This document shows positions 46,372 to 58,010 of a stretch of DNA of 64,000 bases, one piece after another. The notes under the pieces are model-generated. The model saw only the letters and a program-made list of their open reading frames with translations. It searched no databases and was not told the origin of the DNA. The position numbers and the translations under genes are program-made. Position 1 is the first letter of the stretch; each line of letters opens with the position of its first letter. Where the stretch lies: the NCBI GenBank assembly GCA_001600455.1, contig BCKC01000008.1, forward strand, positions 2,205,345 to 2,269,344. Reading direction: 5' to 3'. The DNA comes from Endocalyx cinctus (Eukaryota; Ascomycota; Sordariomycetes; Amphisphaeriales; Apiosporaceae).

Positions 46372-47130
46372 CTACGACGGGATTGGTACGAGGGGGGTCT
46401 CCCCTACGTACTGGCCTTGCATCGTACCATTCCGTGGTCTCAGGGGAGAGCGGGCAAACAAATAGCGTATTACTGTTTCAAATTTGAATGTTGATAGCAC
46501 GCCGGACTTCGACCGGTAATGAATCACCATGCGGCCTACGCGCCTGTGAGCTAGTATCTCCATCAGAGTATCCCAAAGCCAGCTCATACGCGATCAAGGG
46601 CCTGAAGTTTTGCGGTCTTGTCTGTCGAGACGTTCGGCAAATTTGATCGAGCAGTCGATCGATGCACAAGATCAGCTCGGGGCACGATACTGGAGGCCGT
46701 GTTCCCAACTCCCCGCTAAGTACCTTCCGGGGGCTAACCCCCGCCCTCTATGGATAGGCCAAAGGCCTAGTCTGCTAGCCCGAAGATAGCAGGCAACCTA
46801 TGTTCGGGGAAGGTAAAAGATGCGCCGCGGGTACCTGGCAAACGACATTCTTCCGAAACTCTCTACGCAGGTCCCGTCTTTCGTGCCTGGAAGAAGAGTT
46901 CCCGGCATTATTCTCTGGTGCATGCGGAGCCAGGAGTTTCACGGTCGTAGATCTTGTTCGCATCACTAAGTTAGTGTTGATGCTCCGTACATCAAGACTC
47001 TTCGGCTGAAGATGTACTCTTGGAACGCCCAAGCACGACTATCCAAAGGTTCTGGTGAAAATGTGGTGACCCAAAGAAAGACACCTTCAGCACCGATCAG
47101 CTCCATGAAAGAGCTACTATTTGGGAGCTG
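46372..47130 (-). pseudogene. Decayed HET-domain (heterokaryon incompatibility) gene, 3' part
   Basis: On the minus strand the phrase PLDSRAWAFQEYIFSRRVLM (about 47046-46987) is the hallmark HET-domain segment. It is followed downstream, with frame changes, by LPAIFGLA, YLAGSWEHGLQYRAPS and SCASID, which match the usual carboxyl landmarks of HET proteins. The frame after the hallmark is broken by in-frame stops at 46968-46966 (TAG), 46965-46963 (TGA) and 46941-46939 (TGA). The tryptophan expected in PSWSWAS is a TGA at 46674-46672. At least two frame changes are also needed. The amino half of the HET domain is not found upstream. HET proteins trigger cell death on mixing of unlike individuals; this copy cannot encode a full one. 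Boundaries are approximate. Confidence 0.75.
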
Positions 47131-48232
47131 GAATATCTCACCTAGTCGAGAAGCATAGAAGTGTTGATAGTCATTACTCCTAATGATATATATATATATA
47201 TTGTGAGGAGGTGGCTCTGTAAGGTTAAACGTCAAGCGAACGTTCATCAGATCATACACTAGAATCAAAGTCCCCTCTATGTGTCCATGTACTAAAATCT
47301 TATGTATAGATATCATGGAATGACTCTCTCACGCCCTCTGGACAGCAGCTCGCAGTTCAAAGCTTGCACCGGCCTCACCGTACGTATCGACAAGCTAAGT
47401 AGCGGACCAATCGTAAAGAATTGTTCCCATCTTTCATCGACTGCGGGGAACTTCTTAGAAATAGATTGCACGTGCGACGTGATCATGATCTAGATTCGAC
47501 AAATACCTAACCATAAAAACTGACAAGATGGGTGCAAATTAAAGAATTAACTTGTTGCATGCTACAGTCTTAAATCTATATTCTTGCTTCGAAGATCATT
47601 CCCTTATGCGCAAATAATTAGACATAAATATATATAATCAGTCACTTCACTGATGTGAGTGTAAGCTGAGCCTTGTAGAAAAGTAACAAGGCAAAAGAAC
47701 CAGAGATTAGGGAGCCGTATGGGGAGCCCAACCAACACTTAGGCGATTATGCGTCCGCCATCCATGGATGTTACCCTCCTCCAATATTCGCTGGGTAAGC
47801 TTCACGCTCACTCATCGCTTATGCCCCCAAAAAGGCGGGTGGATAAACATCTCCAACTCTATTGCACCCGACCCAGATGCTCCAAATCTAAGAGAATAGA
47901 GTTGGTGGACTTTACTTATTTCCAAGCGTTTATCGTAGGTAATGAATAAATTTATTTCAATGATCAATGAATCACATTGTAGCGGACTTCAACATGCATG
48001 CATGATTTATACATTTATTTACTTTTTCAATGGAGAAGTTCCTCCCTCTCCCTAGCTTTGTAAATGCACCGCTTTGAATGAACCAGGGAAGCCAACCAAC
48101 GATAAGTAAGTATATGAGGGAATTATCGTTTGGCCAATGCTGAAAGTGAGCGACTTTTGAATTATTTTTGCTTTTTTTTTTCTTCCTCTGTTTATCCTTA
48201 TGCCACCACCCTCGTGCTATTTTCAGCACCTC
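47131..48232. other. Intergenic region downstream of the isopropylmalate synthase gene
   Basis: About 1.1 kb between the HET relic and the 3' end of the leu4 gene. It contains a TA dinucleotide patch near 47188-47202. Short frames only; possibly more eroded sequence upstream of the HET relic, but I cannot recognise it. Confidence 0.5.
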
Positions 48233-50396
48233 TTACATTCCGTTCGCCTTTTTCTCCAACACCTTTACCGTATCCGAGGCTGGTTCATTAGATTTCACTT
48301 CCCCATTCGTATTGGGATGAGCCTTGGTACCGTTGGTCAAATCCAGCTCCTGGCTCAAAGTTCGTTTCGGTGCATGTTTCTGCAAGATGGGGCTTCCCGG
48401 CCGGCTCAAAATGAACTGCGAAGGGAATCTGGTTAGCTGTCTTTATCACGACAAAAAAGAGAGGGAAAAGAAAACATACATTACTAGCCGCACCCAAAAG
48501 CGCTATCAAAGAGCTCTGCACCACATCCTCGTGGATACCAACGCCCCAAACCTTCTGGGCCGTGCCCGAGGCCGTGCACTCGATGTACGTAGCAGCCTTG
48601 ACCTCGCGACCGCCTCCTATGGCGTGCTCCTTGTAGTCGGCCACGTCTAGATCGATACCGACTCCTTTCAGGGCATTGGCGAGAGAGGAGATCGGACCGT
48701 TCCCGCGACCGCGCAGCTGGTACTCGGCGCCGTCGATGGTCACGACGCCTTCGAACACGCGTCCCAGGTTCCTCGTATCCTGCGTCTTACCCGCGGTCGG
48801 AGGGAGAGGGGACGACGACCGGTCGACCGAGATCGAGTAGTCGACGATGTTGAAGCGCGGGTGCTCCTGCAGGAAGTACGTCTTCTCGAACAAGTCGGTG
48901 ATCTCGGCCGACAGGAGTTCGCGACCGAGCTCGTCCGCCCGCTTCTGTACTACGTTGCTAAAGGCGATTTGTAGGCCACGGGGCAGGTCAAGCTCGAGCT
49001 TGCGCAAGATGATCCAAGCAGCGCCACCCTTTCCGCTCTGCGAGTTGACCCGGATGACGGCCTCGTAGGTACGACCGATATCCTGAGGATCCAAAGGTAG
49101 GTAGGGCATCTCCCAGTGGTCTTCGTATGCCTTTCCGTCTTTTTCCCGCGTCTGGAATCCCTTCTTGATGGCGTCTTGGTGGGATCCGCTGAAGGCGCAG
49201 ACGACGAGAGATCCGCCGTAAGGAGCCCTGGGATGGACGGGGATCTTGTTGCATAGTTCCACCGTATCGATGACTTTGCCGAGGTCGGAGAAGTCGATAT
49301 TAGGATGGATACCTTGCGTGTAGAGATTCAAGCCCAAAGTGACCAGGTCCACGTTGCCGGTACGCTCGCCGTTTCCGAACAGACAGCCTTCTACTCGGTC
49401 AGCGCCGGCCATCTGGGCCAGCTCGGCCGCGGCGACGGCGCAACCGCGATCGTTATGAGGGTGGAGAGAGACGGCGATCCTCTCTCGTTCCGTAACGTGG
49501 GTGCAGAAGTACTCGATCTGGTCGGCGTAGACGTTCGGGGTGGCCATCTCTACGGTGGCCGGGAGGTTGAATATGATGGGGTTTTCGACCGAAGGTTCCC
49601 ACGCGGCCTTGACGGCTTCGCACACGCGCACGGCGAACTCGGGGCTTGTGTCGGAAAAGCATTCGGGGCTGAACTCGAAAGCCCATTCTGTGCCGGCCTG
49701 CTCTGGGTCGTCCTTGGTAATAGATCGGGCATATTTGGTGCAAGCTACGGCACGTGCTAGGGTTTCCTCCTCGCTGAAGTTGAATACTATACGTCTGAAG
49801 CATTCGCTTGTTGCTAGGTAGATGTGTAGGATGGCTTTTTTGGTACCCTTGAGGGAGTCGACAGTGCGACGGATCAGGTCTTCTCGACAGGGAGCGAGGA
49901 CTTGGAGCCAAACGTCGTCGGGGACAGTGCCAGGGGTCTCTACCAGACGTCTCGTGAAGTCGAAATCGGTTTGTGACGCAGATGGGAAGGAAACTTCGAT
50001 CTCCTTGTAACCAAGGTCGACCAACATCTTAAAGTATCTCCATTTCTCGTCACCATTCTAATAAGCCACAGAATTTACAAGTTAATTATACAATTTTTAG
50101 TGATATAATAAATATTTAAATGTATAAATTCATTGGTCATGTTATACTAACCATTGGGTCAACCAAGCTTTGGTTACCATCTCTTAAGTCTGTCGCTAGC
50201 CATCGCGGGGCTTTTTCAATTGTCTTAGAGGGCCATTGCCGATTTGGGAGATTTAAAGGAGCGAACTTTTTGTATTTTTTGGAAGGATCTTTGAGCCTGG
50301 AAAGAGTTATATCATGTTAGAATTCAATTGGATTTTCCCGCCAAATTTTAAACAAAAAAATCACTTGGTACGACCATAGAATACTTACATCGGCAT
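48233..50396 (-). CDS. leu4: 2-isopropylmalate synthase (leucine biosynthesis, first committed step)
   Basis: Exons 50396-50389, 50296-50152, 50057-48480 and 48436-48233 join in frame to 644 residues. The first exon is 8 nt and gives MPM. The enzyme condenses acetyl-CoA with 2-ketoisovalerate. The TIM-barrel catalytic domain has [10 protein letters not shown] (metal-binding Asp42 in RDGNQ), [25 protein letters not shown] (metal-ligand histidines) and GNGERTGN. The carboxyl part (about residues 440-590) is the LeuA allosteric domain ([20 protein letters not shown]) responsible for leucine feedback. The last exon adds a Ser/Pro-rich tail ending KKANGM. In yeast Leu4 a mitochondrial and a cytosolic form exist; I see no clear presequence here, which favours a cytosolic or internally targeted form. 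Very confident. Confidence 0.93.
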
Positions 50397-53082
50397 GATG
50401 GGAGACGCTTCGGCTTCGGATTTTCAATTATGACTTTTTAGAAACTTTTTTTTTTTCCCTACCGATGACGACGCGGGGCAAAACAGCTGATACAAGAAGC
50501 TGATAGAGGATTCGATATAGAAATAAATGAAACTATCGGGTTATCGGATAGTAGTTAATGAGGTGATGGAGGGGTCCTCACTCTGTCTCAATCTTGTACT
50601 CCTTTGTTTTTGTGTTTCTATAAAAAAAAAAAAGTAAAGTAAATGACTCTTTACTGCACAGAATATTTAATATAAAGAAGAATCCGTGTCAGTATTTAGT
50701 AATTTGAGTCAGAGCCGGTTGGAAGCCGAAATAGATTGGAACTGATCTGTATAAGCTAGTGACTCAGAAGTTTTTCTGTCCCAAACCCACAACTGGTTAA
50801 GCTTTGGATTTTGATCTACTTTTTTTTTTCTGCCCACGGGTATAATAGGTATAAGAACCAAAAAGGGAGGAATGAAGAAAAAGAACAAAAAAATAATAAT
50901 TAGTTATGGACGTAATAAGTTTAACTTACCTTAAAGTGTAGTGCTACGGTCTCAGTGCGTCCGTACCTTACAGGAGGGCACCAATCTCCAGTCTTCGAAT
51001 GACAACTAGGGTTACACCTTGACACACCTAAACACCAGAACCTCGGGGGAAAAATCAGAGAATGTGAGTGTGGCTTCAATGAACCGGCGAGTAAGATATA
51101 TATAAAAAAAGAAACAGATAATCAGATGAATATATATTATAGAACTTCTTTTTTTAAAGACTTACATGTTTATCCTTAGTAAAGAAGCTTAGATATGAAA
51201 AGGGCATAGTTATACGATCTGTAGAATAATCGTCATGTACGGGATGCAGATGCAGACCTAAAACTAGGCATCAAATCACCTGGATAAGGCCCATCTTTTC
51301 CTTCTTTTCACCCATGCCTCTCCACCCGAAGACGAAGCTAATAGATAGATTGCATATCCCTATTAATCTATGGCTTTCCCCATACTCGTTCTGCTACGCC
51401 GTTGCAACCCGAGATCAAAAGTTCGATCCAGTCCATGGAGGCCACGATGGTGAAAGGGATCTGTTTCGCTCAAGCATCGGTATACTGGGTGATGGTTATT
51501 GCATAGGGTAAAAAAGACCTCACACATCATATCACCTTTCGCTCCCCTTTCCCCCTTCCCTGGTATCTGCATTTAATATATTCCTTCGGCCGAGTAGAGA
51601 GTTTACATGTGGTTCGACATGTTTGAAGTCTGGTCTTGGCTTCCTTTCGCGAGAACTTGCCAAGTCGTTTTTTTTTTTCTGCTTAAATTCTATTTTTTTC
51701 CCCCTTATACGTAAACGAGGCTTAAATGGTGTAACCTCGTGTATATCGAATTGGGGGAAAGGGTTGCAACCGGAAACCCATCTATCTCATGATTATAGTA
51801 CACGTAGCGAATTATATACATGTATCGCATACGCATATATGTAGTATACATGCAATATGTCGCCCTACCTGATCAAAAAAAAATCTGATCGTTTGGTCCT
51901 ACACTACTAGAAAAGTTCTAGATAGGGCACATCATATCTATCACATCTATCACATCTTTCGTGTGGTCAATTTAGATTACGTCCTGATTCTTTTATCCGA
52001 TCCCGGAACGTCGTACCCTTCAACTTCAAGGACCAGACCAGCAGGGCGTACCCATTCTCCACCTGGCGGGTCGGTTCTTAATAACGGCCGAAGAGATTGT
52101 GAGCGCCTTCAAGGCCATAGCCTATAGAACTGCATTCCGTTCCCTTAGAAACTCTAATAATGCAGCCGTGAAGATAAAAATACGTAATAAAACACAAAAC
52201 ACGATAGACGAAATGAAAATGCTACCGGGAGTCTTGGCATCTAGATCGGCGCCGTAAGATGACATCACCTCCCGCGGCCCGAGTATCGGTCTTTCGGCTT
52301 CCCTCTCTGATCTTTAAGTACGTACGTTGGAAAAGGATAGCAGACAGTGAGACGAGAGTAATAACGGGTTCCTTATATGACTCGGTTTTGGATAGCTGGT
52401 ATCGCTAGGCAGTAATAATACGTACATAATGCGGCGATGAAACATATATCAGCACTTGTATACGGGGTTTTCTCCTACGTGCCTAGAAAATTCTTACCTA
52501 GCTCCTTCAGAGACAAGCATTATACAGACAGCACGATCACAAAGAGCAGACAAAAGGATTGGGAAGAAACAACGAATAAAGGAATTTCTCTTTGATTTCA
52601 TCAGATTTTATCATCAAATTACTTAGACATGAAGTTGCTCTTGTAGGCGGACCTTAATGGAAAAAAGTAGAAACAGGCCAAAAAGACCTAAATCTAGACA
52701 CAACAAATGGCTGAAGTAGAACAGAATTTATGTACAAAAAAAGGCATTCGGGAAAGGAACCAGAAGATGCCATAATATATAACAATAGAATCGGTGTTTC
52801 TTATGAACAATGGTTTTTTTTTTAGACGAAAAAGACGTCTATATTTTCTTCGCCGTCAAATCTATGCGGAGACTAGTGATCGTAGTACTAAGTAGTTAGT
52901 AGTAGTAAGAAAAATCAAAGTGTATTTTGTCGAACTCCATCTCCTGGATACCCCTTTGAAACGCCTCGAACGAAAATGCAATTAAGGTTCATTATTTTTT
53001 TCTCTTTAGTATTTTTTTTTCTTTTCTCCTTCATCTTCGGTAATGAGTGGACCGTGAGAAGGATAACTCAAAGTAGGAAGGA
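50397..53082. other. Intergenic region
   Basis: About 2.7 kb comprising the leu4 upstream region (with the possible leader intron) and the 3' flank of the second ferric reductase. I looked for a CCGGNNCCGG-type Leu3 site near leu4 and found none. No gene was recognised. Confidence 0.55.
50487..50929 (-). other. Possible 5' UTR intron of leu4
   Basis: On the minus strand a strong donor (CTTTAAG then GTAAGTTAA) starts at 50929, and a good acceptor (TTGTATCAG) ends at 50487, about 90 bp before the start codon. The segment carries homopolymer runs and no coding signal. Inferred from splice signals alone. Confidence 0.4.
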
Positions 53083-54966
53083 CTACCAAGTAAAGCTCTC
53101 CTCGACGAAATCGACGACCGACGCCTCATCCTGAACTTCTCTGACGGCCTGTCTCACGTCATCGGCCAGGGCTCCCGGTCCGCAGACGGTGACGCACATG
53201 GCTCCGACCTGCTCTTCAACCTCCTTTCTCAACAGCGTCGGGATCTTCGGTCGTCCGGGGAACATCTGCACCGTGCTAGAGGCTGAGTGAATTTCTTTAG
53301 TGTTCTTTGGCCGCGTGACGAAGAGACGGATGTTGAGGAGCTCTCTTCTGCGGGGCAGGCGCAGCACTTCATCCATCCAGGGTCGGACCCATTCCAGGGA
53401 CTCGGTATCTCGCATGATCCACACCAACGTTACTCGTCTCGTCGCGATAGTCCCTTCGTTGAATCCCTTGATCAGAGGCTTGAGGTAGGAGATCTGATGC
53501 GTTATACCGGTCGAGCCCGCAAAGAGGACGGCGTGTCCGTACGAATCGAGGTTGTGGTGTCCGGCGTACGGGCCTTCCATCGCTGCTCTGATATTTATAG
53601 CTCCGTTGTGACCCTTCAATGCTGAGTTATACAGTTGTCGAGTAAACCCGGTGTGGGCGCCGATAACGAAGCAGATCGATGTTGTCCCTTTCTGTAGATC
53701 GGCATCGGTAATTATCTTTTCCTGAGCGGCGGTCTTGTCGGTCTCCGGGTGATGTACAACCCAAGCGATGGAGAACGGGTGATTCTCCCAAGGGTTGATT
53801 CCCATGAAGCGGATGTAAGCATGGGTACCCGGCTTAACGTCGACGTATCGAGGTAGATGCATCGTGACACGGCTAGTTTCACCAGGCATCGCTTCTACAA
53901 CCGCTTCCGTAACACCCCTGATAGACCAGTTGTAGTACGCTAGTCGGAACATACGAGCGAATCGATCGGCAAACCAGAGCGTGAAAATGGCCAGCATCCA
54001 GGGAAGCTGAGGAAGTCCGCCCGGGATAGCAGCGGTGGCGCAGTGTACGAGCGTTGATACGAATATGATGAGAGCGAGGGCGATGTGGGCGTTCAAGAAG
54101 GTCTCGTAGAAAGCATGTCGCACGGGAGAGAGCGAAAGGAAGAAAAGAACGAGGAGCGCAACCGTGCCGGCAAATCCCGAAGCTTCAAAGTTTTCGTGGA
54201 GGATCTTTTGGTTGAAACTCTCCCACCCAGCGGCGGCGATCTGAACATAAGCCCAAGCGACCGTGTGAACAAGTGATTCCAGAACGACCATTCGACCCAT
54301 CCATCGGTGCAAAAGGTTGTAAGTATCGAAGCTGACCTGCAAGAGCGGGATGAGCGGGTTGTTTCGGCCGGCCAAGATGATCAGAGGCACCATGTTGACG
54401 ACCGCGAGGGTACCAGATCGACCTCGAATTTCGGCGGCAAGGGAAAAGCGGTTGGATTGGCTGTAGTCTAGATAGAACATGTAGATGAAGTTGCTAAGCA
54501 TGTAGAGACCGAGAATCGTAAAGTGGAGACGAGAGGGTAAGGTTCCTATGCTGATAGCGGCCGAGAGCTTGATTTCTCTGTTGTGTCGCTTGCTCCACAA
54601 GGGAGCATAAATCAAATTCTTCTTCAAGGACGGCATCCAGCTCCATTGAGAGGTTCTCCAGTAACCCTGTCTCTCGGCGGGAACAGACATAGCAGATACC
54701 TGACGAAGCTTGCTCCATAGGATCTCCCCGATTCTTATGGTTAAGACAACGAGCGCGAGTATTCCCAGCGACCACCAGAGGGCATCCTTAAAAATCATGT
54801 TAACGGGTTGGTTGACACCACTTAACCCCGTGGCGAAGGGGGCGATGGTAGCAGCCGCATCCTCGGCATTCATAGTGGAAGATAGGGAGCTGTCATCGCG
54901 AAGGGCCAGAAGAGGTGTTGGTGCGAAAGGCCCGAGGGCAGCGATCCGGCGCCGCATTACAGACAT
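53083..54966 (-). CDS. Ferric-chelate reductase (FRE/NOX superfamily), short form
   Basis: A single-exon 627-residue flavohaem membrane reductase; I start at the ATG of 54966 because the extension upstream only offers TTG. A hydrophobic segment lies at residues 63-83. The ferric reductase core has His220/His234 and His294/His308, the two equally spaced haem-ligand pairs. The FAD motif is HPFSIA (396-401). GPYAG and AGSTGIT follow as the pyrophosphate- and nucleotide-binding loops, and the carboxyl NAD-binding motif is CGPGALADDVR. Compared with the 869-residue paralogue at 11477-14086 it lacks the Pro/Gln-rich insertion in the NAD(P)H-binding domain. It would reduce Fe(III) or Cu(II) at a membrane, probably feeding high-affinity uptake. 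No ferroxidase or permease gene is adjacent, so pairing with an uptake system is not shown here. Confidence 0.88.
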   Translation of the reverse strand: MSVMRRRIAALGPFAPTPLLALRDDSSLSSTMNAEDAAATIAPFATGLSGVNQPVNMIFKDALWWSLGILALVVLTIRIGEILWSKLRQVSAMSVPAERQGYWRTSQWSWMPSLKKNLIYAPLWSKRHNREIKLSAAISIGTLPSRLHFTILGLYMLSNFIYMFYLDYSQSNRFSLAAEIRGRSGTLAVVNMVPLIILAGRNNPLIPLLQVSFDTYNLLHRWMGRMVVLESLVHTVAWAYVQIAAAGWESFNQKILHENFEASGFAGTVALLVLFFLSLSPVRHAFYETFLNAHIALALIIFVSTLVHCATAAIPGGLPQLPWMLAIFTLWFADRFARMFRLAYYNWSIRGVTEAVVEAMPGETSRVTMHLPRYVDVKPGTHAYIRFMGINPWENHPFSIAWVVHHPETDKTAAQEKIITDADLQKGTTSICFVIGAHTGFTRQLYNSALKGHNGAINIRAAMEGPYAGHHNLDSYGHAVLFAGSTGITHQISYLKPLIKGFNEGTIATRRVTLVWIMRDTESLEWVRPWMDEVLRLPRRRELLNIRLFVTRPKNTKEIHSASSTVQMFPGRPKIPTLLRKEVEEQVGAMCVTVCGPGALADDVRQAVREVQDEASVVDFVEESFTW

Positions 54967-56285
54967 GGTAGTCAAATTTGGTGTTGTGATATCGGTAAAA
55001 ATGGATTTAAAACTGATTCAGAAAGTGAGACAGGAAAAGAGTGTTATAGAGGGCGTAAAGGATGGTTCTATAGGGTTAGAAACCAACAAACGAGAAGCCC
55101 CGAGATAAGGAACAAAGATGATAAGGTCTGAGTCAAAAAGGCATTGTTCGAATGTCAACGAGTATGAACAAACCAGATCTGACCAGTCCTTTATGTTATG
55201 GAAGGGAAGCTTTGATGTTTGTCGGTGGGGCCGAAAGAGAGATAGAGATATCAATTACGCGCTCTTGTCTATATATAAGAGAGAAATATCGAAGTAGACA
55301 AAGGTGTCGCCAGCTTGGACCAGATATCGAACATGTGACAATGACTCGATATCGGTTCACTTTTATCGGCCAAAGTCGCAACGACAGTTCGCAATGACCT
55401 GGACGTGTAAGTGAGCAAGGTCGATACCGGATATCGTGAAGTCGTGGTTTTCCGAACAAGGTAAATGGAGTGTGGGGTGGTTCGTCAGCTTCTAACCTCT
55501 GGGCGATCGATATATTGGCTTGGGTATGGGGAAAGTGACGACTACTACTTGGTGAAATGTATTGAAGCGAATGTGTTCAGTAGTGGAGGGTGTGTAATAT
55601 TGCCGGTAAAAGTGAGTTCACCAAGGATAAATGATAGTAGAAGGTTAAAGTATCTTCAAATGGTCGACAGGAAAGACTGCGATAAATGAAAGAAGGTAGT
55701 GGGAGTGGGCTCAGCCGGTCATCAATTTGTTTGAATAGTGTAAAGTGGACTAGTGAAAGATAAAACAGGATTCCGGAAGATGTTTTTTTTTTTTTTTTAA
55801 TCTTTCAATGAATCAATGAATGATATATAATATTAATATGCGTGCTTTGAAGGGATTGATCGCATTTAATGTTGTTTTGCTGCTTTTCTTTTCTTTGCTT
55901 GACCTAGCTCGTGACGATCAATATAAACGGTTTTATTGAGTGTTTACTGGGTACCACGAAAGTGCATTTAAGATTGAACGACTGTCACCGATGATTCAGA
56001 TAGAAACGAATAGACAGAAAAAAGATTGATGATCTCTTCTAGAGTCAAATATTGATATGAATATAAAAAATAAAATAAAAAATAAAACACCAAAAATCAG
56101 TAACGAGAAAGAAGGTTGTATCTCGAAATTCACAATATCATAATTTCAAAAAAAGAGAAGTACCAAAATGGGTGAGATGAGGGATGTGAAGGCCTATTAT
56201 AAAAAGGAGGGCCTCCAATAAATCAATTATAAAAGATACACATATCCACCCCTTGCTCTACTTATTCTATACTACAAGTACCGAC

Positions 56286-56375
56286 ATACTTGATGTACCT
56301 ACCTAGAGTACCTAAGTATTTAGTGTATACTAGTACCGCTGGCTAGGTACTAAGTAGTAGGGGAATATGTACCTA
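56286..56375. repeat. Second cluster of GTACCTA / TAGGTACT words
   Basis: Contains TGTACCTACCTAGAGTACC, GTACCTAAGTATTTAG, GCTAGGTACTAAGTAG and ATGTACCTACATTAC within 90 bp. These are the same word family as the cluster at 20985-21330. Confidence 0.65.
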
Positions 56376-57962
56376 CATTACAGCGATGCAGGCTGGCAGG
56401 AAGAGTATCCGTTCAAGAGAGAGAGAAAAAAAAAAAAGGTCGTAAAGTACCCTTGTCAGGTCGGTCTAGTCTGTCTAGTGTGCTTGAGTAATTGAACAAC
56501 TACTCCGAAGTTGTGGCTTATAGGGATTCACAATAGAGTCTAGTTTTAATCCTTGTATTAGAAAAAATAATATTCTCCCGTGTTACTTAAACCCTTCACC
56601 TATCGTTTTCTTCCATGCCAGTCAAGGTGGTACCCGATCACCTGTTTTCCACTCAAAAGTGAAAAGTGAATCAGTCCATTCGGACAATTGAGGTTGGAAA
56701 AAGTTTTCAGGAGAGATATGCATAGCTGAGCTGATAGGCCGCCATAACCTTGTTTTTACGCTGCTGTTCCTGATACTAGTGGATTAGTGTTGCTTGGTAG
56801 GTCATTGCTGCGCGGTGGTAGGTGAACAAGGATGACGTTGATCTTCAAGTAATCCCTGAAATAAACAAAACATCAATTTTCATTGGTTAATTGTTTGTTT
56901 AATCCGCCTAACCTTCTCCTCTCAGGGGGCTTATACCCGTAAACATAAACATAATCCCATGTTTAGCAAAGGTACCTAAAGTAGGTACATGAATATCGTC
57001 CTTTGCATAAGCGCAATACCCGTTTTTATTGGCCTCATTGTCGATGATTTTTTCCAGCCCCTTTTTCGGAATTTCCCTACTGGTTGAAAAAAATAAATAA
57101 ATAAATACATGCCAAGGTAAAATGTACATGTATGCATACTATGTACGGAGTGTACTTGTATACTAAGTAGTAGTATATATGCAGGTGAGAACTAGCAACT
57201 TCGCATTGATTTTATCCAAAGTACTATATGCATCCATCCATGAGAATTTTTTATACTACTACCTTAATCATACACTACATCATTTGTTTTCTCGTTAAAT
57301 ACTATGTATATCGGCACCGCGTAGTTTGTCTTAGTTCGAGCCGACTAAAACGATCGGAAAGTCTAGATCGATCGTTATCCATGAAAACATCTATACTGAC
57401 ATGATATACATAGTATCTTATGTCGCCTTGTATATTCTGGTCATATGAATTGAAGTAGGTGCGTAATTACGTATGTTCTGATATAGATTGAAATAAGGTC
57501 GCCAAGACAATGAGCACGATGACTTTTGGGCATTCATCCGAACCTTTGTTCAAAGAACACGAGGTCGACTAGGATCATTACAGCTTTCGGACCTCGCCGT
57601 AGACCCGTTTCTTGCAGATTTATGCTAGTCAGCAATTATTCTCAAACTTGACCCTTACCATCACGAACCATTTACTATATACATGGTCACAATATCCTCT
57701 TCACTTGTAAGACTCAAGACGGAAGAATTCAGACGTAAGAATTTATCAAGACTCTTCACGTTTTGACTTCATTACGCATTAGATTGTTTGTCCTTGATTA
57801 AAAAAAAAAAAACAAAAAAAAAAACACGTCATATATTCCTCAACTTAGTTGACCATCTTCTTTCCTATCACGCAACCTGTGATAATTATTTATTTATTTA
57901 GATATTCACACTCCTAGACTAAGCTATATAAGGGAGATCTGGTCCTTCATCTAAATAACCTG

Positions 57963-57964
<2 letters not shown>

Positions 57965-58010
<46 letters not shown>
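57965..58010. repeat. AAT/ATT trinucleotide palindrome
   Basis: A GATAATAATAATAAT arm runs directly into a longer series of ATT units. The two arms are complementary, so the tract can fold into a perfect hairpin. It lies in intergenic DNA about 1 kb before the phosphatase gene. Confidence 0.8.
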
